Below, one piece after another: positions 6,503-15,194 of a stretch of DNA of 24,414 bases. This stretch comes from QQUD01 sp039029915 (GTDB lineage: Bacteria; Chloroflexota; Anaerolineae; Promineifilales; Promineifilaceae). The stretch lies in NCBI GenBank assembly GCA_039029915.1, contig JBCCFD010000065.1, forward strand, positions 1 through 24,414, in the 5' to 3' direction. Every line of letters starts with the position of its first letter. The stretch's first letter is position 1. A model generated the notes under the pieces. It worked only from the letters and a program-made list of their open reading frames with translations, ran no database searches and was not told the DNA's origin. A program made the position numbers and the translations under genes.

Positions 6503-9500
6503 ATGTCAAATCCAAAGGTAAACCCTCAATTTTTATCAAATTTACGGTATCGATGTATTGGTCCAACGCGGGGTGGCCGCGTTGTGGCGGTGGCTGGTGA
6601 TCAGCACAATCCCGGCGTGTATTATTTTGGTGCGTGTGCCGGTGGCGTTTGGAAAAGCGACGACGGCGGTCAATATTGGCAGTGTGTATCAGATGGGCAT
6701 TTCAACACCAGTTCAATTGGCGCTTTAGCAGTAGCCCCATCAGATTCTAATGTGATTTATGCCGGTACGGGTGAATCCACCATCCGCATCGATGTCTCTC
6801 ATGGCGATGGCGTTTATAAATCAACGGATGCAGGCCTTTCGTGGCAACATATCGGGCTAAAAGATACCCGGCATATCGGTAAGATTCGTGTGCATCCTCA
6901 AAATCCTGACTTGGTGTATGTAGCAGCTTTGGGACACGCCTCAAAAGAGAATCCCGAGCGGGGCGTTTATCGGTCAAAAGATGGTGGAAAAACGTGGGAG
7001 CGCATTTTGTTTGTCAGCGAAAAAGCGGGGGCGGTTGATCTATCAATGGATCCTAACAACCCGCGCATTTTATATACAGCCGTTTGGCAAGCCAAGCGCT
7101 CTTTCTGGAGCATCGACAGCGGTGGCCCAGACAGCGGGCTGTGGCGCTCAATGGACGGTGGCGACATTTGGGAAAACATCAGCACCAATAAAGGATTGCC
7201 CAGCGGCATTCTAGGCAAAATTGGCGTTTGTGTTTCACCAGCCAAAAGCGGCCGGGTGTGGGCCATTGTCGAAGCCGAAGCGCGGAAGCGCGGCCTGTTC
7301 CGCTCAGATGATTATGGCCAAACGTGGGAAAAAGTCAGCAGCAAGACTGATTTGATGTGGCGGCCTTGGTATTACATGCACGTCATTGCCCACCCAACCG
7401 ATCCCGAAACAGTGTGGGTGATGAACATGCAGGCTTGGAAATCTAGCGATGGCGGCAAAACATTCACCCAATTCACCACTCCACACGGGGACAACCACGA
7501 CCTGTGGCTTAATCCAAACAATCCCAACTGGATGATTGGCAGCGACGACGGCGGGGCGTGGGTCTCTTGGAACGGAGGCGATTCATGGTCGAGCATTTAC
7601 AATCAAATGACGGCTCAGTTTTACCATCTCGCCGTTGATGACCAATATCCGTACAACGTTTACGGCACGCAGCAAGACAACTCAAGCATTTGTGTACCCA
7701 GCCAAACGGGAAGCGGCGCGATCACGTGGGCCAACTGTTACGCTCCCGGCACGGCCGAATCTGGCTACATCGCACCTCATCCTGATGACCCGAATATCGT
7801 TTACGTCGGGGCTATCGGTAGTTCACCCGGCGGTGGCGACTGTCTGCAGCGATATGACAAACGTACGGGACAAGTTCAGCTTGTCACCGTTTGGCCAGAG
7901 GAAGGACACAGCGGTGACAACGCCAAATATCGCTTCCAGTGGACCTATCCTATTGTGTTCGACCCGCACAACAGCAATACACTCTATGCCACGGGTAATC
8001 GCGTTTTCCGTACCGACAACGGCGGGCAAAGCTGGGAGCCAGTTAGTCCAGACCTAACCTACGCTGATCCAGAAACGCTCAAGCGCTCGGGCAACCCCTT
8101 AACCCATGATTTAGCAGGCGCGGAGATGTACGCTACCATCTTTTCGTTTGTCATCTCCCCCCATCAGCCTGGCGTCATGTGGGCGGGGTCAGATGATGGG
8201 CTAGTGCATCTAAGTACGAACAATGGTGAAGAGTGGAGCAACGTGACACCGCCTGATTTACCAAAATTCTCTCAGGTGACAATGCTTGAGCAATCTCCCC
8301 ATGACCCAGCCACTGTTTATATGTCCGTGGCTCGCCACAAAATGGGAGACTACGCCCCCTATGTTTATAAAACGGCCGATTATGGCAAAAACTGGCAAAG
8401 GCTGACCAATGGGCTGCCCGAAGATGATTTTTGTCGCGTTATTCGGGAGGACCCAGATAAAAAAGGGCTGCTCTACGCTGGTTTAGAAACGGGGCTTTAT
8501 GTGTCGTTTGACGATGGTGCCCATTGGCAATCGCTGCAGGGGAACTTGCCCGTTAGCCCAGTTTACGACCTGCTTATTAAACACGGTGATTTGATCGTAG
8601 CCACACACGGCCGTTCCTTCTGGATCATGGATGATGTGAGCCAGCTTCACCAGCTTAGTGACGAAGTACAAGCAGCTAGTACCCATCTTTTCAAGCCGAG
8701 AGACGCCGTGCGCACGCCCCTGCCCATCTTTGCTGACTTCATGGGCTCTGAGGCTGGCAAAAGCTATCACGTTACGCTGGGTCAGAACGCCACCTTTATT
8801 GAAAAGAAAGCGGACACTGGCCACAAGGTGCGCACCTTCCTTGATGCAGGGGAAGACCCACCGCGCGGGGTTGTTTTCAATTACTTTTTCCAAAATAAGC
8901 CAGAGGGTGAGGTAACGCTAACGCTAAATGATGCCCAAGGTAATCTCATTGAAACATTCTCCAGCCAGATTCCTGAAGATAAAAAAGAGCGGCAGGGCAA
9001 GTTATACATCACGGCGAATGGCGGCATGAATTCATTTTTATGGCCGATGACGTATGCAAACGGTGCCAAAATGAGCGGCAGTGAGTTTCATGGGCAACCA
9101 GGCGGTCCGCTGGCCCCTCCAGGAGACTATTCCGCCACGCTTAAAGCCGGGGATGAGACATTTACGCAGTCGTTCAGCCTGCTAAAAGATCCTCGGGTTA
9201 CGATGAGTGAGGCTGATTTTGCCAAGCAGTTTGAGTTCTTGCTCAAAATTCGAGACCGCAGTTCGGAGATGGTTACGGCCGTTAATCAGATTCGCTCTCT
9301 CAAAAACCAGCTTGACGGTTGGGTTACCCGCCTTGGCTCACACGACAAAGGAGAAGAGGTCAAGAAAGCAGCAACGGCCGTAAAAGCCAAGCTTGAAGCG
9401 GTTGAAAAAGAGCTGGTACAGGTAGAGTTTAAATCGAATGGGGACGTATTGAATTTCCCCGAAATGCTCATCGAAAAAATGGGTATGCTGCCAGCCGTTG

Positions 9501-9667
9501 TTGGCGGTGCAGATGCCCCACCGACGAAGCAATCCTATGAAGTTTTTGACAAGCTATCAGGGGAGGCGCAGGTTCAGCTAGATGCGCTGAATGCGATTAT
9601 GAGCGATGATTTAGACCAGTTCAACCGATTGCTATCTGGTTTAGATGTGAATATCGTCATGGCCTAA
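6503..9667 (+). CDS. Large Asp-box (BNR) / sortilin-Vps10-like beta-propeller protein
   Basis: 1054 residues. Residues 1-700 hold eleven Asp-box motifs of the form S-x-D-x-G-x-x-W, for example SDDGGQYW, SKDGGKTW, SDDYGQTW and TDNGGQSW, enough for one or two beta-propellers like those of sortilin/Vps10-like and WD40/YVTN/BNR proteins annotated as glycosyl hydrolases. Asp-boxes are structural; I see no sialidase catalytic arginine triad, so enzymatic function is unproven. Residues about 700-880 look beta-rich, and from about 890 the protein turns helical with a probable coiled coil (930-975). No signal peptide is visible at MSNPKVNPQF, so it is cytoplasmic or exported by another route. AAGGAG at 6491-6496, six bases before the ATG, fixes the start. 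Transcribed alone, converging on the lipoprotein gene. Confidence 0.88.
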   Translation: MSNPKVNPQFLSNLRYRCIGPTRGGRVVAVAGDQHNPGVYYFGACAGGVWKSDDGGQYWQCVSDGHFNTSSIGALAVAPSDSNVIYAGTGESTIRIDVSHGDGVYKSTDAGLSWQHIGLKDTRHIGKIRVHPQNPDLVYVAALGHASKENPERGVYRSKDGGKTWERILFVSEKAGAVDLSMDPNNPRILYTAVWQAKRSFWSIDSGGPDSGLWRSMDGGDIWENISTNKGLPSGILGKIGVCVSPAKSGRVWAIVEAEARKRGLFRSDDYGQTWEKVSSKTDLMWRPWYYMHVIAHPTDPETVWVMNMQAWKSSDGGKTFTQFTTPHGDNHDLWLNPNNPNWMIGSDDGGAWVSWNGGDSWSSIYNQMTAQFYHLAVDDQYPYNVYGTQQDNSSICVPSQTGSGAITWANCYAPGTAESGYIAPHPDDPNIVYVGAIGSSPGGGDCLQRYDKRTGQVQLVTVWPEEGHSGDNAKYRFQWTYPIVFDPHNSNTLYATGNRVFRTDNGGQSWEPVSPDLTYADPETLKRSGNPLTHDLAGAEMYATIFSFVISPHQPGVMWAGSDDGLVHLSTNNGEEWSNVTPPDLPKFSQVTMLEQSPHDPATVYMSVARHKMGDYAPYVYKTADYGKNWQRLTNGLPEDDFCRVIREDPDKKGLLYAGLETGLYVSFDDGAHWQSLQGNLPVSPVYDLLIKHGDLIVATHGRSFWIMDDVSQLHQLSDEVQAASTHLFKPRDAVRTPLPIFADFMGSEAGKSYHVTLGQNATFIEKKADTGHKVRTFLDAGEDPPRGVVFNYFFQNKPEGEVTLTLNDAQGNLIETFSSQIPEDKKERQGKLYITANGGMNSFLWPMTYANGAKMSGSEFHGQPGGPLAPPGDYSATLKAGDETFTQSFSLLKDPRVTMSEADFAKQFEFLLKIRDRSSEMVTAVNQIRSLKNQLDGWVTRLGSHDKGEEVKKAATAVKAKLEAVEKELVQVEFKSNGDVLNFPEMLIEKMGMLPAVVGGADAPPTKQSYEVFDKLSGEAQVQLDALNAIMSDDLDQFNRLLSGLDVNIVMA

Positions 9668-9681
9668 TATGGGAGAATTTA

Positions 9682-9717
9682 GAATGGATAAGTTGAGATT
9701 TTTCAACTTATCCATTC
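9682..9717. terminator. Shared bidirectional terminator hairpin
   Basis: GAATGGATAAGTTGA (9682-9696) and its exact complement (9703-9717) form a perfect 15-bp stem with a 6-base loop. It sits in the 57 bases between the convergent Asp-box and lipoprotein genes, so it can serve both; T-rich tails are weak in both directions. Confidence 0.75.
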
Positions 9718-9724
9718 AAATATG

Positions 9725-10942
9725 CTAATTACCCATAAACGTGACGGCTACGCCACCTGACGATGGGTCATCAACGATGTTGATGGAAATAGCTTGACCG
9801 TTCATTTCAAAATTAAGCATGATAAGTTGGCCCAAATCTTGGCTTCCGGTTTGGGTCCAGCCTGCATTTACCATTTCCGTTTGGTACCATTCTGCAATTT
9901 CGGCTTTGCTGGCCCCTGTTACCTGCACAACGGCTAATTCTGGCATACTGGCTTGAACAAAACCACCGGGGTAGAGCGGGTATGGAAAGTTATTGGCCTG
10001 TTGGTCACATTCTGCCGGTACGGCAACCTCAATCGGTTGGTTAATGTTAGTAATCTCTGATGTAAAGGTCATCACCGTATCAGGGTTAGCAGAAAAGGAT
10101 TCAGTAAAAAAGTTATAGTTGGAAATCATTTGCATACTCGACCGAACGATAAGCTGCTCACCTTCAGGGGTTTGATAGATATTAAAACGGCCGTTTGCTT
10201 CCACCACCTGCACCCCGCTAGGCAAATCATTCGTTAAGGTTTGCTGTCCCACCTCATAGGCAAAAGTTTCTAAACCATTTATCGTTTCCATCCCTACAAA
10301 TTGGGCGTCCGGTTGTTCATCAAACAGGAGGAAGCTATCGGTGTTGAACCCCAACATCTCGTCATTGGTACCGCCTTCATTTGACCAAATACAGCCCGTC
10401 TGAGGTGAGTACATAAATGAGCTATCTTCAAACACCCCAAGCTGCACCTCATTATAAAATTGAGAGTCGGCAAACCCCTGTGCTGACGGTCTCCACAGGG
10501 TAATGCTATCGGGCTTAGAGTTAAGTACTGATAGGGCAATAAACTGGGTGGCACCATCGGGGCTGGTTGTTTCAATGCGATAGCCAAATTCAAACGTGTC
10601 AAAAGGAATTAAGCGGGCATCTGCCGTCCAAACCCCTTCAGATAAGCCCGCAGGCTGTGTGTTAGTCTCTGATTCAGGCTCAACTTCCGGCTCCTCAACC
10701 TCTTCAACTACCTGCTCAACCGCTTCTTCAACTTGCTCTTGGGTTTCTTCCACAGCGGGATTGGTATCAACAGCGGCGTCTGTGTTGCTTTCGGGTTCGG
10801 GATTGCTGCTGGTATTAACGGCCGTTGCAGCCAAAGTCGGCAAAATATTGTCACCATCATCTGGGGACGGGCTGTTGCAGGCGATGAGTAAAAAAATTAA
10901 GGTAAATAGGAAAAAATAAAAAATACGATTAGAAAATTTCAT
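9725..10942 (-). CDS. Putative lipoprotein with an acidic linker
   Basis: 405 residues. A lysine-containing N-terminus, a hydrophobic core and Leu-Leu-Ile-Ala-Cys at residues 18-22 form a lipoprotein signal peptide, so the mature protein is probably anchored outside the membrane. Residues about 23-100 are a low-complexity, Glu/Val/Thr/Pro-rich tether. The rest is an extracytoplasmic globular part with no family I can name; near the C-terminus, Ala-Glu-Ile-Ala-Glu-Trp-Tyr-Gln followed by Ala-Gly-Trp resembles a short repeat domain common in lipoproteins of these bacteria. GGAG seven bases before the ATG lies inside the end of the small upstream gene, which it overlaps by 14 bases, so the pair is translationally coupled. 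ACGGCCGT occurs at 10187 and 10818. Confidence 0.85.
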   Translation of the reverse strand: MKFSNRIFYFFLFTLIFLLIACNSPSPDDGDNILPTLAATAVNTSSNPEPESNTDAAVDTNPAVEETQEQVEEAVEQVVEEVEEPEVEPESETNTQPAGLSEGVWTADARLIPFDTFEFGYRIETTSPDGATQFIALSVLNSKPDSITLWRPSAQGFADSQFYNEVQLGVFEDSSFMYSPQTGCIWSNEGGTNDEMLGFNTDSFLLFDEQPDAQFVGMETINGLETFAYEVGQQTLTNDLPSGVQVVEANGRFNIYQTPEGEQLIVRSSMQMISNYNFFTESFSANPDTVMTFTSEITNINQPIEVAVPAECDQQANNFPYPLYPGGFVQASMPELAVVQVTGASKAEIAEWYQTEMVNAGWTQTGSQDLGQLIMLNFEMNGQAISINIVDDPSSGGVAVTFMGN

Positions 10943-11138
10943 TGTCTTTCTCCACAGATTGAATCTCGACAGTCAAGAATTCAGACAGGGCTTCTAGCGA
11001 TTGAAAACCGTACTCCTCTGTTTCATTTTGATGCAGAGAAGTCAACACAAGGCGCCAGGTCCAGTTGTCATCATCAGGCGTGCCATAGAGACGTAAAATA
11101 TAAGATTTCACCGAGCGTTTCAGTTGCTTGCGGGTCAT
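10929..11138 (-). CDS. Small protein coupled to the lipoprotein gene, function unknown
   Basis: 69 residues with a basic start (Met-Thr-Arg-Lys-Gln-Leu-Lys-Arg) and an acidic C-terminal half; no signal peptide or known domain. Its stop lies inside the start of the lipoprotein gene and carries that gene's ribosome site, which supports it as real. The frame extends to a TTG at 11147, but I prefer ATG 11138; neither has a clear Shine-Dalgarno. It diverges from the BTAD regulator gene across 139 bases that contain direct repeats. Confidence 0.6.
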   Translation of the reverse strand: MTRKQLKRSVKSYILRLYGTPDDDNWTWRLVLTSLHQNETEEYGFQSLEALSEFLTVEIQSVEKDNEIF

Positions 11139-11158
11139 GAAGGACAAGGTACAAAGCG

Positions 11159-11180
11159 ATCGTCAAAGAATCGTCAAAAA
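11159..11180 (+). promoter_or_regulatory. Two 11-bp direct repeats, candidate SARP-type operator
   Basis: ATCGTCAAAGA (11159-11169) is followed directly by ATCGTCAAAAA (11170-11180), identical over nine positions with an 11-bp period, one helical turn. SARP regulators bind direct repeats of about this period. A TAAATAAT stretch that could act as a -10 begins 10 bases later (11191). The site lies between a small minus-strand gene and the BTAD regulator, so it could control either; binding is inferred. Confidence 0.45.
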
Positions 11181-11225
11181 CAACCTTTTCTAAATAATCT
11201 CAGTACGGAAATAGGGCGTTCATTT

Positions 11226-11239
11226 GAAGATTTATCTTC
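11226..11239. repeat. Short inverted repeat upstream of the regulator gene
   Basis: GAAGAT-TT-ATCTTC, a 6-bp perfect dyad 38 bases before the ATG of the BTAD regulator. It may be an operator; by itself it could also be chance. Confidence 0.3.
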
Positions 11240-11277
11240 GGTTTCTTTTTAAAAATTAGTTAGGATAAAATGGAGCA

Positions 11278-14256
11278 ATGACCGTGCTGCACGTCCGACT
11301 TCTTGGTGGTTTTGAGCTGTTTTTTAACGAAAAGCCACTGACACTAAAAACGCAGAAAGCAAAGGGACTTTTTGCCTATCTCATCTTGAATCGAGGTGTG
11401 CCGCTGTCCCGGGGGCAGCTTGCCGCCCTGCTTTGGCCCGAACAAGCCACCGAAAAGGCGTCGCACAGCTTGCGCCAAGCCTTATCCAGCCTGCGCAAAG
11501 CGGTCCCCAATTTTGAAACGTTTTGCCACGTTGAGCGCACCCAAATTTTGTGTCATGCCTCTCCTGAACTTCAGGTGGATGTATTCAGATTTAAGGTGGC
11601 AGTTGAAGATGGCGAGGAAACGGCCGTTTCCCTCTATCAAGGCCCGCTCCTTGAGGGGTTTTATATCAATGACTCAACCGAATATGAAACGTGGCTTTTA
11701 GGCCAGCGAGAGCAGCTACAAGCCCAAATGCTGGCTCTGCTGGAACGGTTTGCCCAAACTGCCCAGCAGCAAATGCGATGGGAGGACGCCAAAAAGCACC
11801 TACATCGGCTGATTGACATGGATCCTTGGCATGAACTCGCCTACCAAGCACTCATGCGTCTGCTGGCGAGGCAGGGCGAACACAATCGAGCCATTGCGCT
11901 TTTCAAAACGCTTCAAAAGAAGCTCAAGGCGGAACTTGATATTGAGCCAATGGACAGCAGTATGAGGTTGCTTGAAAAAATAGAAGCGGCGCGTGAGCAG
12001 CAGGAAAATCAGACCCTTTCCAGTCCGCTTACTCATTTTGTAGGACGGCAGCGCGAAATTGAGCAAATTGAAACCTTCTTCCACACAGAGCAGGCCCGAC
12101 TTGTGACGATTCAGGGTCCGGGCGGTGTTGGTAAATCAAGCCTTGCTCTAACAGTAGCGCATCAGCTTAACTCACACTTTTTGAACGGCGCATTTTTTAT
12201 TCCGCTGGCTGCCCTGAGCGACCCAAATTTGATTTCGCGGGAAGTGGCAACGGCCGTATCCTTCAAAGCCCAACACAATCAAAATTTCAATCAACAGCTA
12301 CTCAACTTCCTCAGCAACCGTGAACTGCTGCTGGTGCTCGACAATTTTGAGCACCTTCGAGAAGGGCGGCAATTCGTTGCCGATATTTTGGCAAACACAA
12401 GTGACATTGCCATTCTCATTACCTCGCGTGAGGCGCTCAATTTACAGCAGGAGCATCGGTTAGTTCTGGAAGGATTACCCTATCCAACAAATGAGGAAGG
12501 GTCACAAGAAGAAACTAACTTCGCCAGCTATGCGTTATTTGTCTCCCAAGCCAAAAAAATCCATCCTAACTTTGACCCTGCTTCAACGAAAGCAGACATA
12601 TTGAAAATTTGCCACCTTCTTCAAGGAATGCCACTCGGTATTGAGCTAGCCGCCGCCCAGCTTGAACTACAAACGGTTAGCGAAACGCTTTCAGCAATTT
12701 CTGCCAATTTCGATTCGCTTGAAAAGGAGTGGGGCGATCGACCAGATCGGCACCACAGTTTACGAGCCGTATTCCAGCACGCTTGGTATCAACTGCCTCA
12801 ACCGCTCCAGAAGGTGCTGGGGCAACTGTCTGTATTTCAAGGTGGCTTTACCCTTAATGCGGCGCAGCGGGTAGCTCGGGCGTCTCGGAAAGATTTAACC
12901 CAGCTTCTTAATAAGTCACTTCTCCAACGTGCCGGTCAGATAAACACCCGATTTACCTTACATCCCGCTGTGCAGCAGTTTGCCGCTGAGGCGATTGAGC
13001 CCGCCCTGCTTGAGCAAGCTAAAACAGAACACGCCGTCACCTATTTACAGCTGGTCAAATCTTTTCAGGACAATGAAGGGTACGCGGTTGCCAACTTAGA
13101 GCAGACGACAAAGCATCTAGGGGTGGAGCTGGATAATATTCGATTGGCTTGGAAAACGGCCGTTATGCAACAAAATATCACCCTCTTAGCCCCAACGCTA
13201 GTTGGCATGAGCAAATTTTACGCTGGCCAAAGCTGGTTTCAAGAGGGAGCCAATCTATATGATTGGACCATTGCACAGTTCTTCCCCTTATTTGAACAGC
13301 CCCGCTCTGAAAAGGAGCTCACCTTTTGGGGGCATCTGCATGGGTTTGCGGCAGGCATGTTTTTGTATTTAAGCGAAGCCCAAACGGCCCAAGCATTGGC
13401 CCAACGCGCCATCAATACGCTCCAGCCGCTCATCGCAATTGATGAGCTAGGCTACGCTTGGAATATGCTAGGGATTAGCTTGATCTATCAGGGAAATTTT
13501 CAAGAAGCAATTGAGGCATTAGAAACAAGTCAGCAAACCTATGCCAAAACGGACGATCGCGGCCAAATGCTTGGTCCATTGATCAATCTCGGTAGCGTTT
13601 ATCAGCGGGTAGGTCGGTATGAAAAAGGGTTAGCCTCTTTGATGGAGGCGTTTGCCATTTCGGAACAGTTTAAAGATGTGCGTGGCTCAGCCCATTTACT
13701 CAACAATATTGGTGGGATTCTCTTCTCGATGGGCCGCTTAGAAGAAGCAACAGAGTATTTTGAGCGGTGCAACGTCCTTTGTGAGGAAACAGGTTATCCA
13801 ATGGTGCAGGCCAGCGCGCTACTCAACCTTGCCGAACTGCAGCTCAAAATGAATACCGGAAATACGGATAAAGTTATTCAATATTTAGATAAGGGGCTTT
13901 TGCTTAGTCACAAGGTGGGAGATAAGCAAAAAGAGGCTCGTGCTCACAAGCTATATGCTGACTATTGGCTCCAAACCGAGGCCTATGAAAAAGCTCATCA
14001 ATCCCTAAAAACTGGGCTAACTATTGTTTGGCCCGTTAAAGCGTTACCGACTGTTTTTGAGCTACTTTTAGGCTTTGCCACATACTATTTAGCTTCTGGA
14101 AATCAAGAGACCACACCTGAGATTTTAGCCATCCTAGCAACTCATGCGAGCGTCCCCCAGCACATTCAGGATATTGTCAATCATATAACTGAAGAAAACT
14201 CTTTTACGCTCCCAGCCCCACCAAAATTGGATGAATTAATTAACAAAATAAGCTAA
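11278..14256 (+). CDS. SARP-like transcriptional regulator: winged helix, BTAD, STAND ATPase, TPR
   Basis: 992 residues. Residues 1-95 form an OmpR-like winged helix (Leu-Leu-Gly-Gly-Phe-Glu-Leu, then LAALLWPEQA and SLRQALSSLRKAV). Residues about 97-240 are a BTAD, the helical bacterial transcriptional activator domain. A STAND/NB-ARC-like ATPase follows: Walker A GPGGVGKSS near 280-288, Walker B LLLVLDNFEHL near 350-360, sensor ILITSRE near 390. The rest, to about 930, is TPR-like helical pairs. This is the AfsR-type layout, expected to sense a ligand through the TPR part and activate transcription; its target is unknown. The ATG at 11278 has GGAG only two bases upstream; GTG 11284, eight bases from the same GGAG, is an alternative. 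Carries ACGGCCGT at 11620, 12250 and 13156. Confidence 0.9.
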   Translation: MTVLHVRLLGGFELFFNEKPLTLKTQKAKGLFAYLILNRGVPLSRGQLAALLWPEQATEKASHSLRQALSSLRKAVPNFETFCHVERTQILCHASPELQVDVFRFKVAVEDGEETAVSLYQGPLLEGFYINDSTEYETWLLGQREQLQAQMLALLERFAQTAQQQMRWEDAKKHLHRLIDMDPWHELAYQALMRLLARQGEHNRAIALFKTLQKKLKAELDIEPMDSSMRLLEKIEAAREQQENQTLSSPLTHFVGRQREIEQIETFFHTEQARLVTIQGPGGVGKSSLALTVAHQLNSHFLNGAFFIPLAALSDPNLISREVATAVSFKAQHNQNFNQQLLNFLSNRELLLVLDNFEHLREGRQFVADILANTSDIAILITSREALNLQQEHRLVLEGLPYPTNEEGSQEETNFASYALFVSQAKKIHPNFDPASTKADILKICHLLQGMPLGIELAAAQLELQTVSETLSAISANFDSLEKEWGDRPDRHHSLRAVFQHAWYQLPQPLQKVLGQLSVFQGGFTLNAAQRVARASRKDLTQLLNKSLLQRAGQINTRFTLHPAVQQFAAEAIEPALLEQAKTEHAVTYLQLVKSFQDNEGYAVANLEQTTKHLGVELDNIRLAWKTAVMQQNITLLAPTLVGMSKFYAGQSWFQEGANLYDWTIAQFFPLFEQPRSEKELTFWGHLHGFAAGMFLYLSEAQTAQALAQRAINTLQPLIAIDELGYAWNMLGISLIYQGNFQEAIEALETSQQTYAKTDDRGQMLGPLINLGSVYQRVGRYEKGLASLMEAFAISEQFKDVRGSAHLLNNIGGILFSMGRLEEATEYFERCNVLCEETGYPMVQASALLNLAELQLKMNTGNTDKVIQYLDKGLLLSHKVGDKQKEARAHKLYADYWLQTEAYEKAHQSLKTGLTIVWPVKALPTVFELLLGFATYYLASGNQETTPEILAILATHASVPQHIQDIVNHITEENSFTLPAPPKLDELINKIS

Positions 14257-14284
14257 CAGGTAAATCAGGGCTGTTTTGGGTTAA

Positions 14285-15112
14285 TCAATTTGATTTGTCT
14301 CTGCTGACCGTCTCCTGTATTTTCATCTGCTGTTTTGCACCCTTGGCCGCAATAATGCCTTGGGTCCACAGACCGAGTCTAGGGAAGAAGTTTACTAGCT
14401 TCGCAAGCAGGCGACGGGATTCAGGCAGGCCAATTTCAAGCTGTTTGGTGCGCATGACTTTAAGGATTGTTTTGACCACATCATCGGTCGTGAGCGGTTT
14501 TTGACGACCTGAGAAGGTCACGGCCGTTTCCTCTCGATCCAGCTGCGCGTCCAGCATGTGCGTATTCACCAAATCAGGAAATACAGCGCTGACAAAAACG
14601 CCTTTATCGCGAAGCTCCAAAGCGGCCGTGAGCGATAGGCCACGCATGCCGTGCTTGGTGGCCGCATACACGCCTAGCCCCGGTACGGGGGCGATGCCCG
14701 CTAGCGACACAATGTTGATGATGTGACCGTGACCCTGCTTAACCATTTGCTCACTGACTATACGGAGGCCAAAAAGCATGCCTTTTAGGTTGACATCGAT
14801 TTGAGTATCAACGGCCGTTTCATCAACCTCATGCACCCAGCCCGGCTCGACAACACCCGCATTATTAAACAAATAATCAATCTGCCCAAAGGTTTCCAAC
14901 AATTTAGCCAGGGCGGCTGACCAATCATGCCAACTTGTCACATCAAGCTTGGTTATCTTAACCTTGTCATTGAGATAAGACCCAAACACATCTCCCAACT
15001 CAATAGACGATAAATCAGTCAGAAGGAGTTGGTATCCTTCCCGAATCAATTTCATAGCGAGTGCTTTACCAATACCATTGGCAGCGCCTGTAATTAAAGC
15101 AATTTTTGACAT
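14285..15112 (-). CDS. Short-chain dehydrogenase/reductase (SDR)
   Basis: 275 residues of classical SDR type. Cofactor motif Thr-Gly-Ala-Ala-Asn-Gly-Ile-Gly at residues 8-15, Asn-Asn-Ala-Gly near 87, the catalytic serine in Asn-Ile-Val-Ser-Leu-Ala-Gly and Tyr-Ala-Ala-Thr-Lys (Y-x-x-x-K). Asp after the second strand (Leu-Leu-Thr-Asp-Leu) suggests NAD(H) preference, an inference from family knowledge. Substrate unknown. ATG 15112 gives the motif at the usual distance, but no Shine-Dalgarno is visible. It ends with TGA, 28 bases from the convergent regulator gene, and lies 82 bases downstream of the selenoprotein gene on the same strand, so co-transcription is possible. ACGGCCGT sites at 14520 and 14811. 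Confidence 0.92.
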   Translation of the reverse strand: MSKIALITGAANGIGKALAMKLIREGYQLLLTDLSSIELGDVFGSYLNDKVKITKLDVTSWHDWSAALAKLLETFGQIDYLFNNAGVVEPGWVHEVDETAVDTQIDVNLKGMLFGLRIVSEQMVKQGHGHIINIVSLAGIAPVPGLGVYAATKHGMRGLSLTAALELRDKGVFVSAVFPDLVNTHMLDAQLDREETAVTFSGRQKPLTTDDVVKTILKVMRTKQLEIGLPESRRLLAKLVNFFPRLGLWTQGIIAAKGAKQQMKIQETVSRDKSN

Positions 15113-15167
15113 ATTTTTTGAGCTAGACTCGAATTATTTTACGTGAATCGATAAAATATTGGCAGAA

Positions 15168-15190
15168 CATTATGGGGATATCCCATTATG
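15168..15190. promoter_or_regulatory. Palindrome flanked by direct repeats upstream of the SDR gene
   Basis: CATTATG (15168-15174) and CATTATG (15184-15190) bracket the perfect palindrome GGGATATCCC (15175-15184). It lies between the peroxiredoxin stop and the SDR start, a place for an operator; the binding factor is unknown. Confidence 0.35.
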
Positions 15191-15194
15191 AAAT

